The notes: generated by a model from the sequence alone, not told the origin. A DNA stretch of 64,000 nucleotides from Lactobacillus corticis (GCF_018327645.1 NZ_BMAY01000007.1:1-64000), one strand, 5' to 3'. Counted from the stretch's first letter, positions 38,903 to 48,645 are shown. Made by a program: numbers and translations.

Positions 38903-39582
38903 TATTTTACTCCAATTCGTTTTAACCACCGATTGACACTAGGTTCTGCCTTGGCAGCATCATCACCGGTAACTGAAAAGCCAGATAAAACTTTGGCTTT
39001 AGGGAATTGAGATTTGAGTTGTTCCTCGGTGTTGCCCAAACCTGATCCTTGGTGCGTGGTAAACGGAACTAGGGTTTTGTTGGCTAAGTCTTTTTGCTCC
39101 TTATCAAGAAAGGTTCTGACTACCATTGGATACTCGCTCCACCAAATTGGGGCTCCAATAAAAATCGTGTCGTATTTTGCAACATTAGGCAGTTTATTTT
39201 TAATCGCTGGACGAGCATTATTTTCTTGCTCTTCTTGCGCTACTTCAGTCGTTCTGTCATAGCTCCTTGGATATTTCTTTTTCGGCACAATTTCATATTC
39301 ATCGGCGCCGGTCGCCTTTTGTATAAAATCGGCTACGCGTTTAGTATTGCCGACTTTTAAGGGACCATTATAAACGCCCTGCCTTCTTGAGAAATAAACC
39401 ACCAAAATTTTTCCCGCACGCTTTTTGGCCTTGGAAGTAGTTCCATTGCCACTGTTAGTGCTGGTTTGAGTTTGGGACGAAGAACTGCTCCCATTATTTT
39501 GCCCACGACTAAAATCCCAAGCAAATACTAATCCAACCAATACCAGCAGGATGCCAATTAGCAAAGCTCTTCTCTTTCGCAT
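38902..39582 (-). CDS. Membrane-anchored or exported flavodoxin-like protein
   Basis: 226 residues. A basic N terminus and hydrophobic helix (residues about 6-22) are followed by a Ser/Gly/Asn/Thr-rich linker (28-50) and a flavodoxin fold: KILVVYFSRRQGVYNG (FMN phosphate loop region), DTIFIGAPIWWSEYPMVVRTFL and PFTTHQGSGLGNTEEQLK. No lipobox Cys, so it is held by the helix or released after a VFA-type cleavage; either way the flavin domain should face outside. Translationally coupled to the ferric-reductase-like gene, strongly suggesting electron transfer between them. ATG start with AGGAGGT. Confidence 0.85.
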   Translation of the reverse strand: MRKRRALLIGILLVLVGLVFAWDFSRGQNNGSSSSSQTQTSTNSGNGTTSKAKKRAGKILVVYFSRRQGVYNGPLKVGNTKRVADFIQKATGADEYEIVPKKKYPRSYDRTTEVAQEEQENNARPAIKNKLPNVAKYDTIFIGAPIWWSEYPMVVRTFLDKEQKDLANKTLVPFTTHQGSGLGNTEEQLKSQFPKAKVLSGFSVTGDDAAKAEPSVNRWLKRIGVK

Positions 39583-39695
39583 ATTTTGTACCTCCTATAA
39601 TAGCTTATCGATGTTTTAATTATAAATTAATGATTGTTTATTAAAAAATGCCAAAAGCGTATTATAGTATGCGCACAAGGCATGCTGGGGCTAAC
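39583..39695 (-). promoter_or_regulatory. AT-rich promoter region of the flavodoxin-reductase operon
   Basis: Two perfect TATAAT boxes occur on minus in this 113-base gap (about 39632-39637? for the proximal and 39661-39666 for the distal region), none with a good -35. One of them is likely to start the operon; which cannot be decided by eye. No gene here. Confidence 0.35.
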
Positions 39696-39723
39696 AAAAA
39701 AAGCTGACCTAGGTCAGCTTTTT
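39696..39723 (-). terminator. Terminator after the C69 dipeptidase gene
   Basis: Perfect palindrome with AAAGCTGACC/GGTCAGCTTT arms centred at 39710/39711 and U7 tail on minus; starts one base after the stop codon. Confidence 0.85.
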
Positions 39724-39724
39724 G

Positions 39725-41149
39725 CTATAAGTTTGCATCCATGTTAAAGGTTAACTTCGACATCTCAATTGACTTAGTAAACATCTCACCCCAAAGCTTT
39801 TCGGTATCTGCCTTGGTATGAGCAACCGTCTTTTGGTTTTCGCTAGTCAAGTAAGCAGTCAGTTCTTCACCACGCTTGCCTGCCGCCCCGGCAATAATTT
39901 CTTCAACCCGGCCACGGAAGTAGCGGTTCAATTCTTCAAGGTACTTGATGTCTAATTGCACGAATTGTGGGTAGTGGCTTTCAACCAAAGCGGCAAATGA
40001 CTTGTAGTACCACCAAGCATCATTCAAGTTGTATTCCATTGAAGTATTATTAAAACTTGGATCAGTATCATTCATATTTGTGAAGAACGGAATGAATGGG
40101 GTAAAGGTTGGTCCACCAATGCAGAGCCACATGATGCCAGCCATTTCTTCAGGAACATCGCTTCTGATTTGTAAAATATGGGCATTTTGCGTCCGGTTCA
40201 AACCAATTGGACGGTAGCGGTGCTTTTCTTCTTCAGTCCCCTTGCCAAATGGGTCAAATGGCGTGTCTTGATAGTGACTGCCTAAGATATATTCAATATC
40301 TTCGCGACTAATCAGTTTGCTCGTCTTACGGATAAATGGCAAATCGGGATCTTCTGGGTCCTGTTCGATCTCGGGGTTAAAGTACTTTTGCCCGTACCAA
40401 ACTCGGCTGGTATTGTAGTGACGGTCTTGTTCCGTATAAGTACCAAAAATGTGCCGGAAGTTCCAACCTTCTTTGTCGGGATTTAATTTATGTTCAGCGA
40501 CAAATTCTTGGATTCCTTCACTCCACATAAAATTGTCCGGATCATTAAAGTCAACTTGTTCAATTGAAACCCGGTTGGCCGCAATCGCATAACAATCATC
40601 AGGGATGCGTTGAGCAACCCAATGATGGCCAGTGACGATTTCCATGTACCAAACTTCATCTTTATCACTAAAAAGCACGGAATTGCCGGCAGGTGAGCCA
40701 AATTTCTTGATTAATTCGCCTAAATAGCGCACGCCATCGCGAGCAGAATGAATATATGGCAGCACGACTGTTTGCATACAATCTTCGTCCAGCCCATCAA
40801 CAACCAATGGATCAAAGGCCAAGGTTCTTTCATTGCCATAAGTTGATTCAGTACATGACATTGCGACATTTTCTTCATTAATGCCGCTTTCGTCGTAATA
40901 GCCCCGATGCTTATAGTCAACGTTCGGTACTGCTGGAACACGCTGCGCATCTTCAGGTAATTCCATTTCAAATTTGTTTAACCAAGACTTGATCTTTTTA
41001 CCCTTTTCACCATTTCTAGCTGGTTCAATGATGAATTTTTGCGGGGTGATGGGACGAAAAGTATCGTCATTCCGGGCAATCATGGTTGACCCATCAATTG
41101 AGGCATTTTTCCCCACTAAAATAGTCGTACATGCAGAATATTCTTTCAT
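39725..41149 (-). CDS. pepD: C69 family dipeptidase (PepD type)
   Basis: N-terminal nucleophile hydrolase that splits a wide range of dipeptides in the cytoplasm, feeding amino acid supply from imported peptides. 474 residues; the catalytic Cys is Cys7 in MKEYSACTTILVGK, as in lactobacillar PepD enzymes, and ASIDGSTMIARNDD and AMSCTEST follow. No signal peptide. ATG start with AGGAG upstream. Monocistronic with its own terminator. Exact paralog (PepDA, DB) not decided. Confidence 0.92.
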   Translation of the reverse strand: MKEYSACTTILVGKNASIDGSTMIARNDDTFRPITPQKFIIEPARNGEKGKKIKSWLNKFEMELPEDAQRVPAVPNVDYKHRGYYDESGINEENVAMSCTESTYGNERTLAFDPLVVDGLDEDCMQTVVLPYIHSARDGVRYLGELIKKFGSPAGNSVLFSDKDEVWYMEIVTGHHWVAQRIPDDCYAIAANRVSIEQVDFNDPDNFMWSEGIQEFVAEHKLNPDKEGWNFRHIFGTYTEQDRHYNTSRVWYGQKYFNPEIEQDPEDPDLPFIRKTSKLISREDIEYILGSHYQDTPFDPFGKGTEEEKHRYRPIGLNRTQNAHILQIRSDVPEEMAGIMWLCIGGPTFTPFIPFFTNMNDTDPSFNNTSMEYNLNDAWWYYKSFAALVESHYPQFVQLDIKYLEELNRYFRGRVEEIIAGAAGKRGEELTAYLTSENQKTVAHTKADTEKLWGEMFTKSIEMSKLTFNMDANL

Positions 41150-41202
41150 AATAACTCCTATCTTAATTTTTACTCAATATCTACTCTAGTTCTATTCTAT
41201 CG

Positions 41203-42393
41203 TTAAACCAGTCCGTGGAACAAGCCAATCGCGTAATCAGCTGCATTAAAATCAGCCAAATCTTCCGCTTTTTCACCTAAACCGACCAGCTTAACCGGCA
41301 ATTTCATTTCATTTCTGATTGCTAAAACAACCCCGCCTTTAGAGGAACCATCCAGCTTGGTTAGCACCAAACCAGTGAGTTTGGTAGTTTTATCAAAATC
41401 TTTGGCTTGCATTAGCGCATTTTGGCCGGTCGAGCCATCTAAAACTAACAAAGTTTCGGTTGGCTGGTCTGGCAACAATTTCTTGATCGTACGCTCGATT
41501 TTTTCCAGCTCATTCATCAAGTTGACTTTGTTTTGCAACCGTCCCGCAGTATCAACTAACAAGTAGTCATAATCTTCATCTTTGGCCTTTTGGACGGCAT
41601 CATAGACGACTGAGGCAGGATCAGCTTGGTCAGCCCCGGCGACTACCGGAACATTGGTTCGGCGTCCCCATTCTTTTAGCTGTTCAACCGCACCTGCTCT
41701 AAAGGTGTCAGCTGCAGCCAAGAGAACTTTTTTGCCTTGCTTTTGATAACGCTGGGCTAGTTTTCCGATCGTGGTGGTCTTGCCGGCGCCGTTGACGCCA
41801 ACGAACAGGTAAACAGTAGGTCCTTGGGCGCTAGTACGCAGCTGCTCGTTTTCGCTTGAGCCATTTTGGTCATAAATATCAACTAATTTTTCAACGATCA
41901 CCTTTTTGAGTTCATCGCGAGATTTGGCATTTTGCAATTTAGCTTCATCCCGCAAAGCATCGGTCAATTGTTCAGCCGTTTCATACCCTACATCGGATTC
42001 AATCAGCAATTCTTCCAGATCATCAAAAAAATCTTCGTCAACAGTTCTAAATTTAGCAAAAAAGGCATTTAACCGCGCACCAAACCCTTGATTGGTCTTT
42101 TCAAGTCCTTTTTCATACAGTTCGGTTTGGGTTTCGGCAGCTTCATTTACTGGTTCTGCTGGAGCAGTTTCAGTTCCGCCATTTTCGGAAGTTTCAGCTT
42201 CTTCAGCTGGTTTACTTTCAACCTCGGCAGTCTCAGCTGATTCTGGCTCAGCAGCTTCGGTCTCAGCTGGTTCGGTCTCAGTTTGTGCTGCGTCGTCGTT
42301 TTTCTCGCTAGCTTGGTCGGCAGCTTCATTTTTGGCTTTATCCTCGTCCTCACTGCCAAAGAGCGTCTTTTTGATCTTATCAAATAATCCCAA
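41203..42393 (-). CDS. ftsY: Signal recognition particle receptor FtsY
   Basis: GTPase that docks SRP-ribosome complexes at the membrane. 396 residues: a long acidic Glu/Ala/Thr/Pro-rich A domain (about 15-95, imperfect ETEPAETEAAEPE-type repeats) and the NG domain (about 100-396) with GVNGAGKTTTIGKLAQRY, LVDTAGRLQNK and LTKLDGSSKGG. TTG start immediately after the smc stop, with GAGGTGG in the end of smc; tight coupling. Confidence 0.96.
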   Translation of the reverse strand: MGLFDKIKKTLFGSEDEDKAKNEAADQASEKNDDAAQTETEPAETEAAEPESAETAEVESKPAEEAETSENGGTETAPAEPVNEAAETQTELYEKGLEKTNQGFGARLNAFFAKFRTVDEDFFDDLEELLIESDVGYETAEQLTDALRDEAKLQNAKSRDELKKVIVEKLVDIYDQNGSSENEQLRTSAQGPTVYLFVGVNGAGKTTTIGKLAQRYQKQGKKVLLAAADTFRAGAVEQLKEWGRRTNVPVVAGADQADPASVVYDAVQKAKDEDYDYLLVDTAGRLQNKVNLMNELEKIERTIKKLLPDQPTETLLVLDGSTGQNALMQAKDFDKTTKLTGLVLTKLDGSSKGGVVLAIRNEMKLPVKLVGLGEKAEDLADFNAADYAIGLFHGLV

Positions 42394-45300
42394 TTATTCC
42401 ACCTCGTCCTTAATATCTTTCAATGATACTGATAAAACTTTAGAAACGCCAGATTCCTGCATGACTACCCCAAAGAGTTGGTCTGCTTGCTGCATCATGC
42501 CTCGCCGGTGCGTGATTACAATAAATTGCGTATGCAGGTCATATTTTTGCATAAAGCGGGCAAAGCGGGTCACATTGGTTTCGTCCAAAGCCGCTTCAAC
42601 TTCGTCCAATACGCAGAAGGGAACGGGGCTGACTTGCAGCATCGCAAACAACAGCGTAATCGCCGTTAGTGCCCGTTCTCCCCCAGAGAGCAAACTTAGT
42701 CTTTGCAGTTTCTTGCCAGGTGGCTGAGCAATAATTTCAACGCCTGTGGTTAAAAGATCGTCAGGATCGGTCAAAATCAGTTTGGCCTCACCTCCGCCAA
42801 AGACCTGTGGGAACATCTGCTTGAAACTGGCAGCAATTTGCGTAAAGGTTTCATTAAAGCGATTTTTCACTTCACTATCAAGCTCACTCATCGACGCTTC
42901 CAGGTTTGACCGGGCTTGAATTAGATCGTCCTGCTGGTCGTGCAAAAAGTCGTACCGTTCTTTGACATCTTCATATTCTTGAATTGAAGAAAGGTTAACT
43001 GGTCCAATGTCCTCTAGCGACATCTTGTGAAGTTTAACTTCCCGTGCCAGCTTTTGCCGATTTTCAGCGGTATTCTCCCCAGCTGCTTGGTCTAAAGCAG
43101 CTTCATAAGTTAACTGATAATCATTTGATAAAGTGTCCAAACGTTGGTTAATTTGCTCGTTTAGTTTGGCAATCTTAACCGAAAATTGTTCTTGCTCTAA
43201 GGCAGCATCTTTACGCAAATCATAATTACGAGTAGCTACCTGATCAAGTTGACTAATTTTCGCATCAAATTGTCCTAACTTAGCACTCAATTGGGCAAGC
43301 TTAGCACTATTCTCGCCTTTTTGCTGATCCAGTTTATCCGCTTCTTGGCGCAAATCGGCCTTACGCTTATCTGAAAGCTCACCATTTTCAGCTAAGGCAG
43401 TCAGTTTTTGCTTTAATTCTGCTTGACTAGTTTCTTGATCAGTTAAGCGTTTGGTTTTTTCTGCAATTTGCTGTTTAAGGTTTTCAGATTTATTTGCTAA
43501 AACCGCAATCTTAGGATCTAATTGGGCAACTTGGGCTTGAATTTCTTTGCTGGCTTCATTGAAATTCTTAATTCTTTGCTCTAAAGCCGCAACTTCCTGC
43601 TGCTCTTTGTCAGCTAAATCAGCCAATTCAGTTTGCCGATCCGTTTTATCAGTCATTTGTCGGGTAATTTCAGAAATTCGAGCGGCTTTAGCAGCTTTCC
43701 GACTAGTAAATAACTTTTGCGCATCCTCTAGGCGTTTCACTTCTTTGGCTTGATTCTGGTAGGAAAGGGCTTCTTCACTAAGAGTCTGATTTAATTCTTG
43801 CAAGTTCCCCTTGAGCTTTTCCAGTTCTTGACTCGATTTCTCCTGGTCCTGCAAAGTAGTTGATAATTCTTCTTGGAGACTTTGGGCGTTTTTTTGCAGC
43901 TGTGCTATTTTATCTTGCAGTTGTCTAATCTCGGCACTTGTTTGTAAAGGCGAGTTGTTTTTACGGTTGCGCTCGCCACCAGTCATTGAACCGCCTGGAG
44001 CAATCACATCCCCATCAAGGGTAATAATGCGATAGCGATTTACGCGTTTTTGAACTTCCAGGGCCGTTTCAATGGTGTCAACAACGATCACTGTGCCTAA
44101 CAAATAATTGATAGCAGCAGAAATGTCAGTTGGACTATTAGGAGCTACTAAGTCGCTAGCAATCCCTTGAAAACCAGCATATTGTTCAAGCAACTTAATC
44201 GTTGAACTCGGAATGGCATAATTTCGCAAGCCATCCAGCGGTAAAAAGGTTGCCCGGCCAGCGTGCTTTTGCTTCAAACGATTAATACTATCCCGTGCAC
44301 TAGTTCGTGATTCAGTAATCAAATCCTGAACCCCGCCCCCCAAGGCCGTGGTTATGGCGGCTTCTAGTTGGGCCGGAAAAGTGATTAATTCTCCGACTGC
44401 CCCAATGACACCGGGGAATTGGTCCAAATGGTTAAGCACATTGCGAACGCCAAAGTAGTAGCCTTCGTGCCGTTTTTGAATGTTAACCAGCGCTTCATGC
44501 CGCGCTTCTACTTGGTCCAGCTGACGATTGGTTTGATTAGCCTGCTGGCGCAACGCTTGCACCTGCGCAATTTTTTCATTAGTTGCTTGGTCTAAGCGTT
44601 TGATCGCTTGCAGCAGGTCGGTCCGCTGAGTCTTATCGGTTTCACCCGCTTTGCGCAATTCTTCCAGTTCTTGCTTAGCCTTAACCAGTTCCTGACTGCT
44701 GTCCTCAGCTTCTAGACTATGGTCATTCTTGGCCCGTTCTAACTCTGCCTGCAAGTAAGCTAGTTCATTTTTGGCACTAGTTTGATCTTGCAAAGTTTGA
44801 ATATAGGCTGACCGCGTATCCTCAAGCCGCTTAGCTAATTGGGCTGGGTCTTCTTTAAGCTCAGCTTGCAATTTAGTTTTTTGCGCTGTTAAAGCCTCAG
44901 CTTCATTTTTAACGGCATTGCTTGCTTTTCTTAATTTAGCAATATCCGTTGTTAAATCCTGGATGTTTTTAGAAGCAGCTTGCAATTGCTTTTGGTACTC
45001 ATCTTTGGTTGCAGTATCAAATTGTTCTGACTGCTCAGCAACTTGCAGTTTGGTATTTATTTCCGATAATTTTTGGGTCAATTCTAACTGCTTTTCCTGC
45101 AGTTGCTGGCGCGTATCAGCTAATTGATTGTAGGCATTTTTTTGCGCTGTTAATTTTGCTTGAGAATCTTTAACCTCAGTATCTAGCTTGGTTAAAATCT
45201 GTTGATTTCTGGCAGCTTGATCGGCTAATTTGTCCTTTTCACTGGCAAAATCACTGATTTCAAAAGCCAACAAAGTCTTTAGTTTGGCATCAAGGCCAGC

Positions 45301-45957
45301 TTTTTGAAACTTGTATTCCTTAGCTAAACTACTTTGTTCATGCAAGGGCTCTAAACGACCAGAAAGTTCTTTAACCAGATCATTAATTCTAATCAAATTA
45401 TCATTGGTCCGTTCAAGTTCCAGTTCGGCTTCATGCTTTTGTTCTTTAAAGTGCAGAACACCCGCAGCCTCTTCAAAAATTACCCGGCGCTCTTCTGGAC
45501 GGGAATTTAGGATTTGATCAACCCGTCCCTGAGAAATAATCGCCAATGAGTTTTGCGAAATTCCCGAGTCTAAAAATAAGGCACGGACATCTTTTAAGCG
45601 AACTTGCTGATTGTTAATCAAATATTCCGATTCGCCTGCTCGTAAAATCCGCCGACTGACTGCGACTTGTTCGCTATCCATTGATAGTCCGTGATCGCTG
45701 TTATCAAAAACCAGGGTTACACTGGCCCGGTTCAATGGCGGACGCGTATCGCTACCAGCAAAAATAACATCTTTCATATTGCTGCCACGCAGCGATTTTG
45801 CACTGGCTTCACCCATAACCCAACGAATGGCTTCGGTAATATTGCTTTTACCGCTGCCGTTGGGGCCAACAATACCAGTAATGCCTTTACTGAAATGAAT
45901 GGTCGTTTCATCGGCAAACGACTTAAAACCATTAATAATCAGTTCTGTTAAGGGCAT
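42394..45957 (-). CDS. smc: Chromosome segregation protein SMC
   Basis: Chromosome condensation ATPase. 1187 residues: N-terminal ATPase half (GIVGPNGSGKSNITEAIRW), first coiled coil (about 170-500), hinge (about 505-670, with GGGVQDLI and GGSMTGGERN), second coiled coil, and C-terminal half with LSGGERALTAI signature and CVLDEVEAALDE Walker B. ATG start with AGGAGG. Lies between rnc and ftsY, the conserved Firmicute order. Confidence 0.98.
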   Translation of the reverse strand: MPLTELIINGFKSFADETTIHFSKGITGIVGPNGSGKSNITEAIRWVMGEASAKSLRGSNMKDVIFAGSDTRPPLNRASVTLVFDNSDHGLSMDSEQVAVSRRILRAGESEYLINNQQVRLKDVRALFLDSGISQNSLAIISQGRVDQILNSRPEERRVIFEEAAGVLHFKEQKHEAELELERTNDNLIRINDLVKELSGRLEPLHEQSSLAKEYKFQKAGLDAKLKTLLAFEISDFASEKDKLADQAARNQQILTKLDTEVKDSQAKLTAQKNAYNQLADTRQQLQEKQLELTQKLSEINTKLQVAEQSEQFDTATKDEYQKQLQAASKNIQDLTTDIAKLRKASNAVKNEAEALTAQKTKLQAELKEDPAQLAKRLEDTRSAYIQTLQDQTSAKNELAYLQAELERAKNDHSLEAEDSSQELVKAKQELEELRKAGETDKTQRTDLLQAIKRLDQATNEKIAQVQALRQQANQTNRQLDQVEARHEALVNIQKRHEGYYFGVRNVLNHLDQFPGVIGAVGELITFPAQLEAAITTALGGGVQDLITESRTSARDSINRLKQKHAGRATFLPLDGLRNYAIPSSTIKLLEQYAGFQGIASDLVAPNSPTDISAAINYLLGTVIVVDTIETALEVQKRVNRYRIITLDGDVIAPGGSMTGGERNRKNNSPLQTSAEIRQLQDKIAQLQKNAQSLQEELSTTLQDQEKSSQELEKLKGNLQELNQTLSEEALSYQNQAKEVKRLEDAQKLFTSRKAAKAARISEITRQMTDKTDRQTELADLADKEQQEVAALEQRIKNFNEASKEIQAQVAQLDPKIAVLANKSENLKQQIAEKTKRLTDQETSQAELKQKLTALAENGELSDKRKADLRQEADKLDQQKGENSAKLAQLSAKLGQFDAKISQLDQVATRNYDLRKDAALEQEQFSVKIAKLNEQINQRLDTLSNDYQLTYEAALDQAAGENTAENRQKLAREVKLHKMSLEDIGPVNLSSIQEYEDVKERYDFLHDQQDDLIQARSNLEASMSELDSEVKNRFNETFTQIAASFKQMFPQVFGGGEAKLILTDPDDLLTTGVEIIAQPPGKKLQRLSLLSGGERALTAITLLFAMLQVSPVPFCVLDEVEAALDETNVTRFARFMQKYDLHTQFIVITHRRGMMQQADQLFGVVMQESGVSKVLSVSLKDIKDEVE

Positions 45958-45970
45958 CTAGCTATTCCTC

Positions 45971-46654
45971 CTACTCAAGCTTGGAAAGTGCTGCTTGGGC
46001 AGCAGCTTGTTCAGCTTGTTTTTTATTATGACCATTTCCTTGCGAAATGACTTTACCATTGATGTGCAGCTCAACTACAAAATTGGAAGGCTGCTGGCTC
46101 TCTTGAATCGTGACATATTCGATATCAACCGGTCCATTTTGTTGTAAAAACTCTTGCAAATCAGTTTTATAATCACGTGACGCATTAAACTTTCCGGCTG
46201 CAATCAGCGGATAAACCGTAAGGTGCAGAAAATGTTCGACTGCCTTCATGCCTTGGTCAAGGAACAAAGCACCGTTAAAAGCTTCAAATACATCTTCTAA
46301 TAACGTTTTCCGCTTCCGTGCGCCAGCTAGCTCTTCCCCGCGCCCTAAATGGATTTCGTCTTGGAAACCACATTCGACAGCAAATTCGGAAAAGCCTTCA
46401 GTCCTAACAATATTAGATCTTAAACGGGTAAGTTCCCCTTCATTCAGTTTAGGAAAATGGCGGTAAACAAAATCACTAATTGCCAATTCCAAAACAGCAT
46501 CGCCCAAAAATTCGAGTTTTTCATAATTTCGAGGACCTTCGGGATGCTCATTGGCATATGAAGAATGAGTAAAAGCTTCTTCTAGTAATTTTTGATCATT
46601 AAATACAATTCCATAATCGTCTTTTAAACGTTTGATAAATTTCTTACTAAGCAT
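45971..46654 (-). CDS. rnc: Ribonuclease III
   Basis: Double-strand-specific endoribonuclease for rRNA and mRNA processing. 227 residues: catalytic domain with NYEKLEFLGDAVLELAISD and LLEDVFEAFNGALFLDQG, and a C-terminal dsRBD (DYKTDLQEFLQQNG...HNKKQAEQAAAQAAL). ATG start with AAAGGGGAA. First gene of rnc-smc-ftsY. Confidence 0.98.
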   Translation of the reverse strand: MLSKKFIKRLKDDYGIVFNDQKLLEEAFTHSSYANEHPEGPRNYEKLEFLGDAVLELAISDFVYRHFPKLNEGELTRLRSNIVRTEGFSEFAVECGFQDEIHLGRGEELAGARKRKTLLEDVFEAFNGALFLDQGMKAVEHFLHLTVYPLIAAGKFNASRDYKTDLQEFLQQNGPVDIEYVTIQESQQPSNFVVELHINGKVISQGNGHNKKQAEQAAAQAALSKLE

Positions 46655-46680
46655 ACTGTTCCCCTTTGTATATACTAGAG

Positions 46681-46689
46681 ATTATACCA
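46681..46689 (-). promoter_or_regulatory. Extended -10 promoter of rnc-smc-ftsY
   Basis: On minus TGG then TATAAT (46686-46681), about 30 bases before the rnc start, just downstream of the oppA1 terminator. Confidence 0.65.
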
Positions 46690-46703
46690 GTTTTAAGACC
46701 AGC

Positions 46704-46737
46704 AAAAAAAGGGCACTTCCATAAGAAGTGCTCTTTT
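46704..46737 (-). terminator. Terminator after oppA paralog 1
   Basis: Stem with one mismatch (AAGAGCACTTC against GAAGTGCCCTT on minus), four-base loop, U7 tail. Confidence 0.8.
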
Positions 46738-46747
46738 ACTGAAATAT

Positions 46748-48520
46748 TTACTTGGTTAGGGCAACATTGTACCAATTTGGATAGCCATTGCCATTTGATT
46801 TTGAAGGACGCAATGAATAACCAGTAATATTTTTGTTTATTGCTTTAATATCATAACTATTAGCAACTGGCACAACATATGCCTCTTTACTCATGTATTG
46901 TTGCCATTCATGGAAAGCCTTAACCCGATAATTTTGGTTAAATGATTTGGCTGAATCCATTTCCGCTAATAGTTTATCATTTTCCTTAGATGCAAAACGG
47001 CTGTAGTTAAACGGAGCTGTTCTGGCATATAAATCGCTTTGCGATGGTTCACTAGAAAGCGACCAGGCACCAATAAACATGTCAACATTTGGATCATCAT
47101 TTTGCAATTTGTCGTAGAAGGAATTGAACTCAATCAAGCGGCCTCCAGTTAAGACCACATGCAGACCCATTTTCTTCCATTGCTGAATGTAATTTTGGAT
47201 GATTGGCTCTTGGGTAGAACTTCCAGTCATGGCAGCCAATTTAATGGTTAGCGGCTTACCATTTGGTTGAACGCGGTAAGTCCCCTTCTTCTTATAGCCA
47301 GCCTCATCTAAAAGCTGATTACCCTTCTTAATGTTATAGCTGTATCCCTTAACACTATCGTCAAAGTAAGCCCCATATTGTTTAGGAATCAAAGTTGGGA
47401 TTCTAAATGAAAGCCCAGAATTATAGTGCTTGTAAACTTGGTTAACATTCATGCCGTACGCAATCGCTTGACGAAGAGCCCGATTGTTCATTTTTGCCTT
47501 AGGGTTCATGACGTTTTCGCCTTTTTTGGCATCCCACTTACCTACTTTAAAGCCCAAGTAGGAGTAAGCTAACGGAATATTGGCAATAAAGTTAACGTTT
47601 TTGGTGCCCTTAATCTGTGACCATTGCGAGTTAATCACACTGGCAACATCAAATTTGTTTGACTTGATTGATTGCGCCAGCGAGTTAGGCGAAATTACAC
47701 TGGCAACAATTTTAGCAATTTTCGGTTGCCCCTTGTAATAGTAAGTATTTGGCACCCAGGTTGCCGATTGTCCCCGTACCAATTTTTCTAACTTATATGG
47801 TCCGAAGAATAATGGCTTTTTGCGAATTTTATCACTTGATTGCAATTTTGCAAAAGGAACATCCTTTAAGTAGTGATATGGTGCGGCTGCTTCCCAAATG
47901 TAGCCATTCCCGGAGGTATTCATACCTGGTTTCATGGTCTTAAAATGTAAAACTGCAACGCGACCATTTTCACCATCTGGCATTTCAAAGCCAGAGATCG
48001 TCTTAGCTTTACCTGCCCGGTATTCTGCCAAGCCTTCTAAGTTTGCTAAGCTAGCAGAATAGCGCTGAGAATTAGTAGCCTTGTTGGCAATAATTTCATA
48101 AGCATATTCATAATCTTTAGCAGTAACCTGCTTGCCATCTGACCACTTGACGCCCTTCTTGATGGTTACAGTAGCAGTTTTGGCCTTTTGGTCAATCTTA
48201 ATTGTCGCTGCTCCCTGATCGGTGAAACGATAGTGGTCATCTGTAGCAAAAAGGGATTCGTCCCCATATTGCATGACTTCTGAGTCAGTCGCACCGGTTT
48301 GCAATTCATCATTGAAAATTCCAGTAAACGGCGTATCGGTGACCACGGCAACCTTCACAGTACCGCCCTTTTTAGCCTTTTTTTGGGGTACCGTAGAACT
48401 AAAACGAGCAACTGTTTTAGTTTCATCCCGATCGCTAGTTTGGGAATTGCCACAGGCAGACAATAAAAGTGCTGTCGCTGAAAGCGCAAAGACACTTCCC
48501 AGCACATGTCCTTTCTTCAT
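46748..48520 (-). CDS. oppA: Oligopeptide ABC transporter substrate-binding lipoprotein, paralog 1
   Basis: Extracellular peptide-binding protein (SBP_bac_5 family). 590 residues from ATG 48520, with GGAGG upstream. Lipoprotein signal peptide with lipobox LLSACGNS (lipidated Cys near residue 24), a short linker, and family motifs TDTPFTGIFNDELQ and VKKGVKWSDGKQVTAKDYEYAYEI-type block. This is the most divergent of the three tandem copies. Own promoter and terminator. Works with an OppBCDF permease such as the one at 58222-62111. Confidence 0.93.
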   Translation of the reverse strand: MKKGHVLGSVFALSATALLLSACGNSQTSDRDETKTVARFSSTVPQKKAKKGGTVKVAVVTDTPFTGIFNDELQTGATDSEVMQYGDESLFATDDHYRFTDQGAATIKIDQKAKTATVTIKKGVKWSDGKQVTAKDYEYAYEIIANKATNSQRYSASLANLEGLAEYRAGKAKTISGFEMPDGENGRVAVLHFKTMKPGMNTSGNGYIWEAAAPYHYLKDVPFAKLQSSDKIRKKPLFFGPYKLEKLVRGQSATWVPNTYYYKGQPKIAKIVASVISPNSLAQSIKSNKFDVASVINSQWSQIKGTKNVNFIANIPLAYSYLGFKVGKWDAKKGENVMNPKAKMNNRALRQAIAYGMNVNQVYKHYNSGLSFRIPTLIPKQYGAYFDDSVKGYSYNIKKGNQLLDEAGYKKKGTYRVQPNGKPLTIKLAAMTGSSTQEPIIQNYIQQWKKMGLHVVLTGGRLIEFNSFYDKLQNDDPNVDMFIGAWSLSSEPSQSDLYARTAPFNYSRFASKENDKLLAEMDSAKSFNQNYRVKAFHEWQQYMSKEAYVVPVANSYDIKAINKNITGYSLRPSKSNGNGYPNWYNVALTK

Positions 48521-48569
48521 AAGAACCTCCAATATCATACACAAATATTGGAACAAGTTGATGCAAACC

Positions 48570-48598
48570 ATCATATCATTAAATTTATGCGCTTTCAA
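48570..48598 (-). promoter_or_regulatory. Promoter of oppA paralog 1
   Basis: On minus, -35 TTGAAA (48598-48593), 17 bases, -10 TATGAT (48575-48570). It shares the downstream leader block CATCAACTTGTTCCA (48563-48549) with the other two oppA genes. Confidence 0.75.
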
Positions 48599-48604
48599 AC
48601 ACAC

Positions 48605-48636
48605 AAAAAACAGGCATCCAACTGATGCCTGTTTTT
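48605..48636 (-). terminator. Terminator after oppA paralog 2
   Basis: Perfect 13-bp stem 48606-48618/48624-48636 with U6 tail on minus, right before the -35 of the next gene. Confidence 0.9.
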
Positions 48637-48645
48637 CATTAATAT

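Noticed and set aside
42092-42727. 211-codon plus-strand open frame opposite ftsY and smc
   Set aside because: Ser/Ala/Val-rich low-complexity translation is the antisense of the acidic FtsY domain; no ribosome binding site and no recognisable domain.
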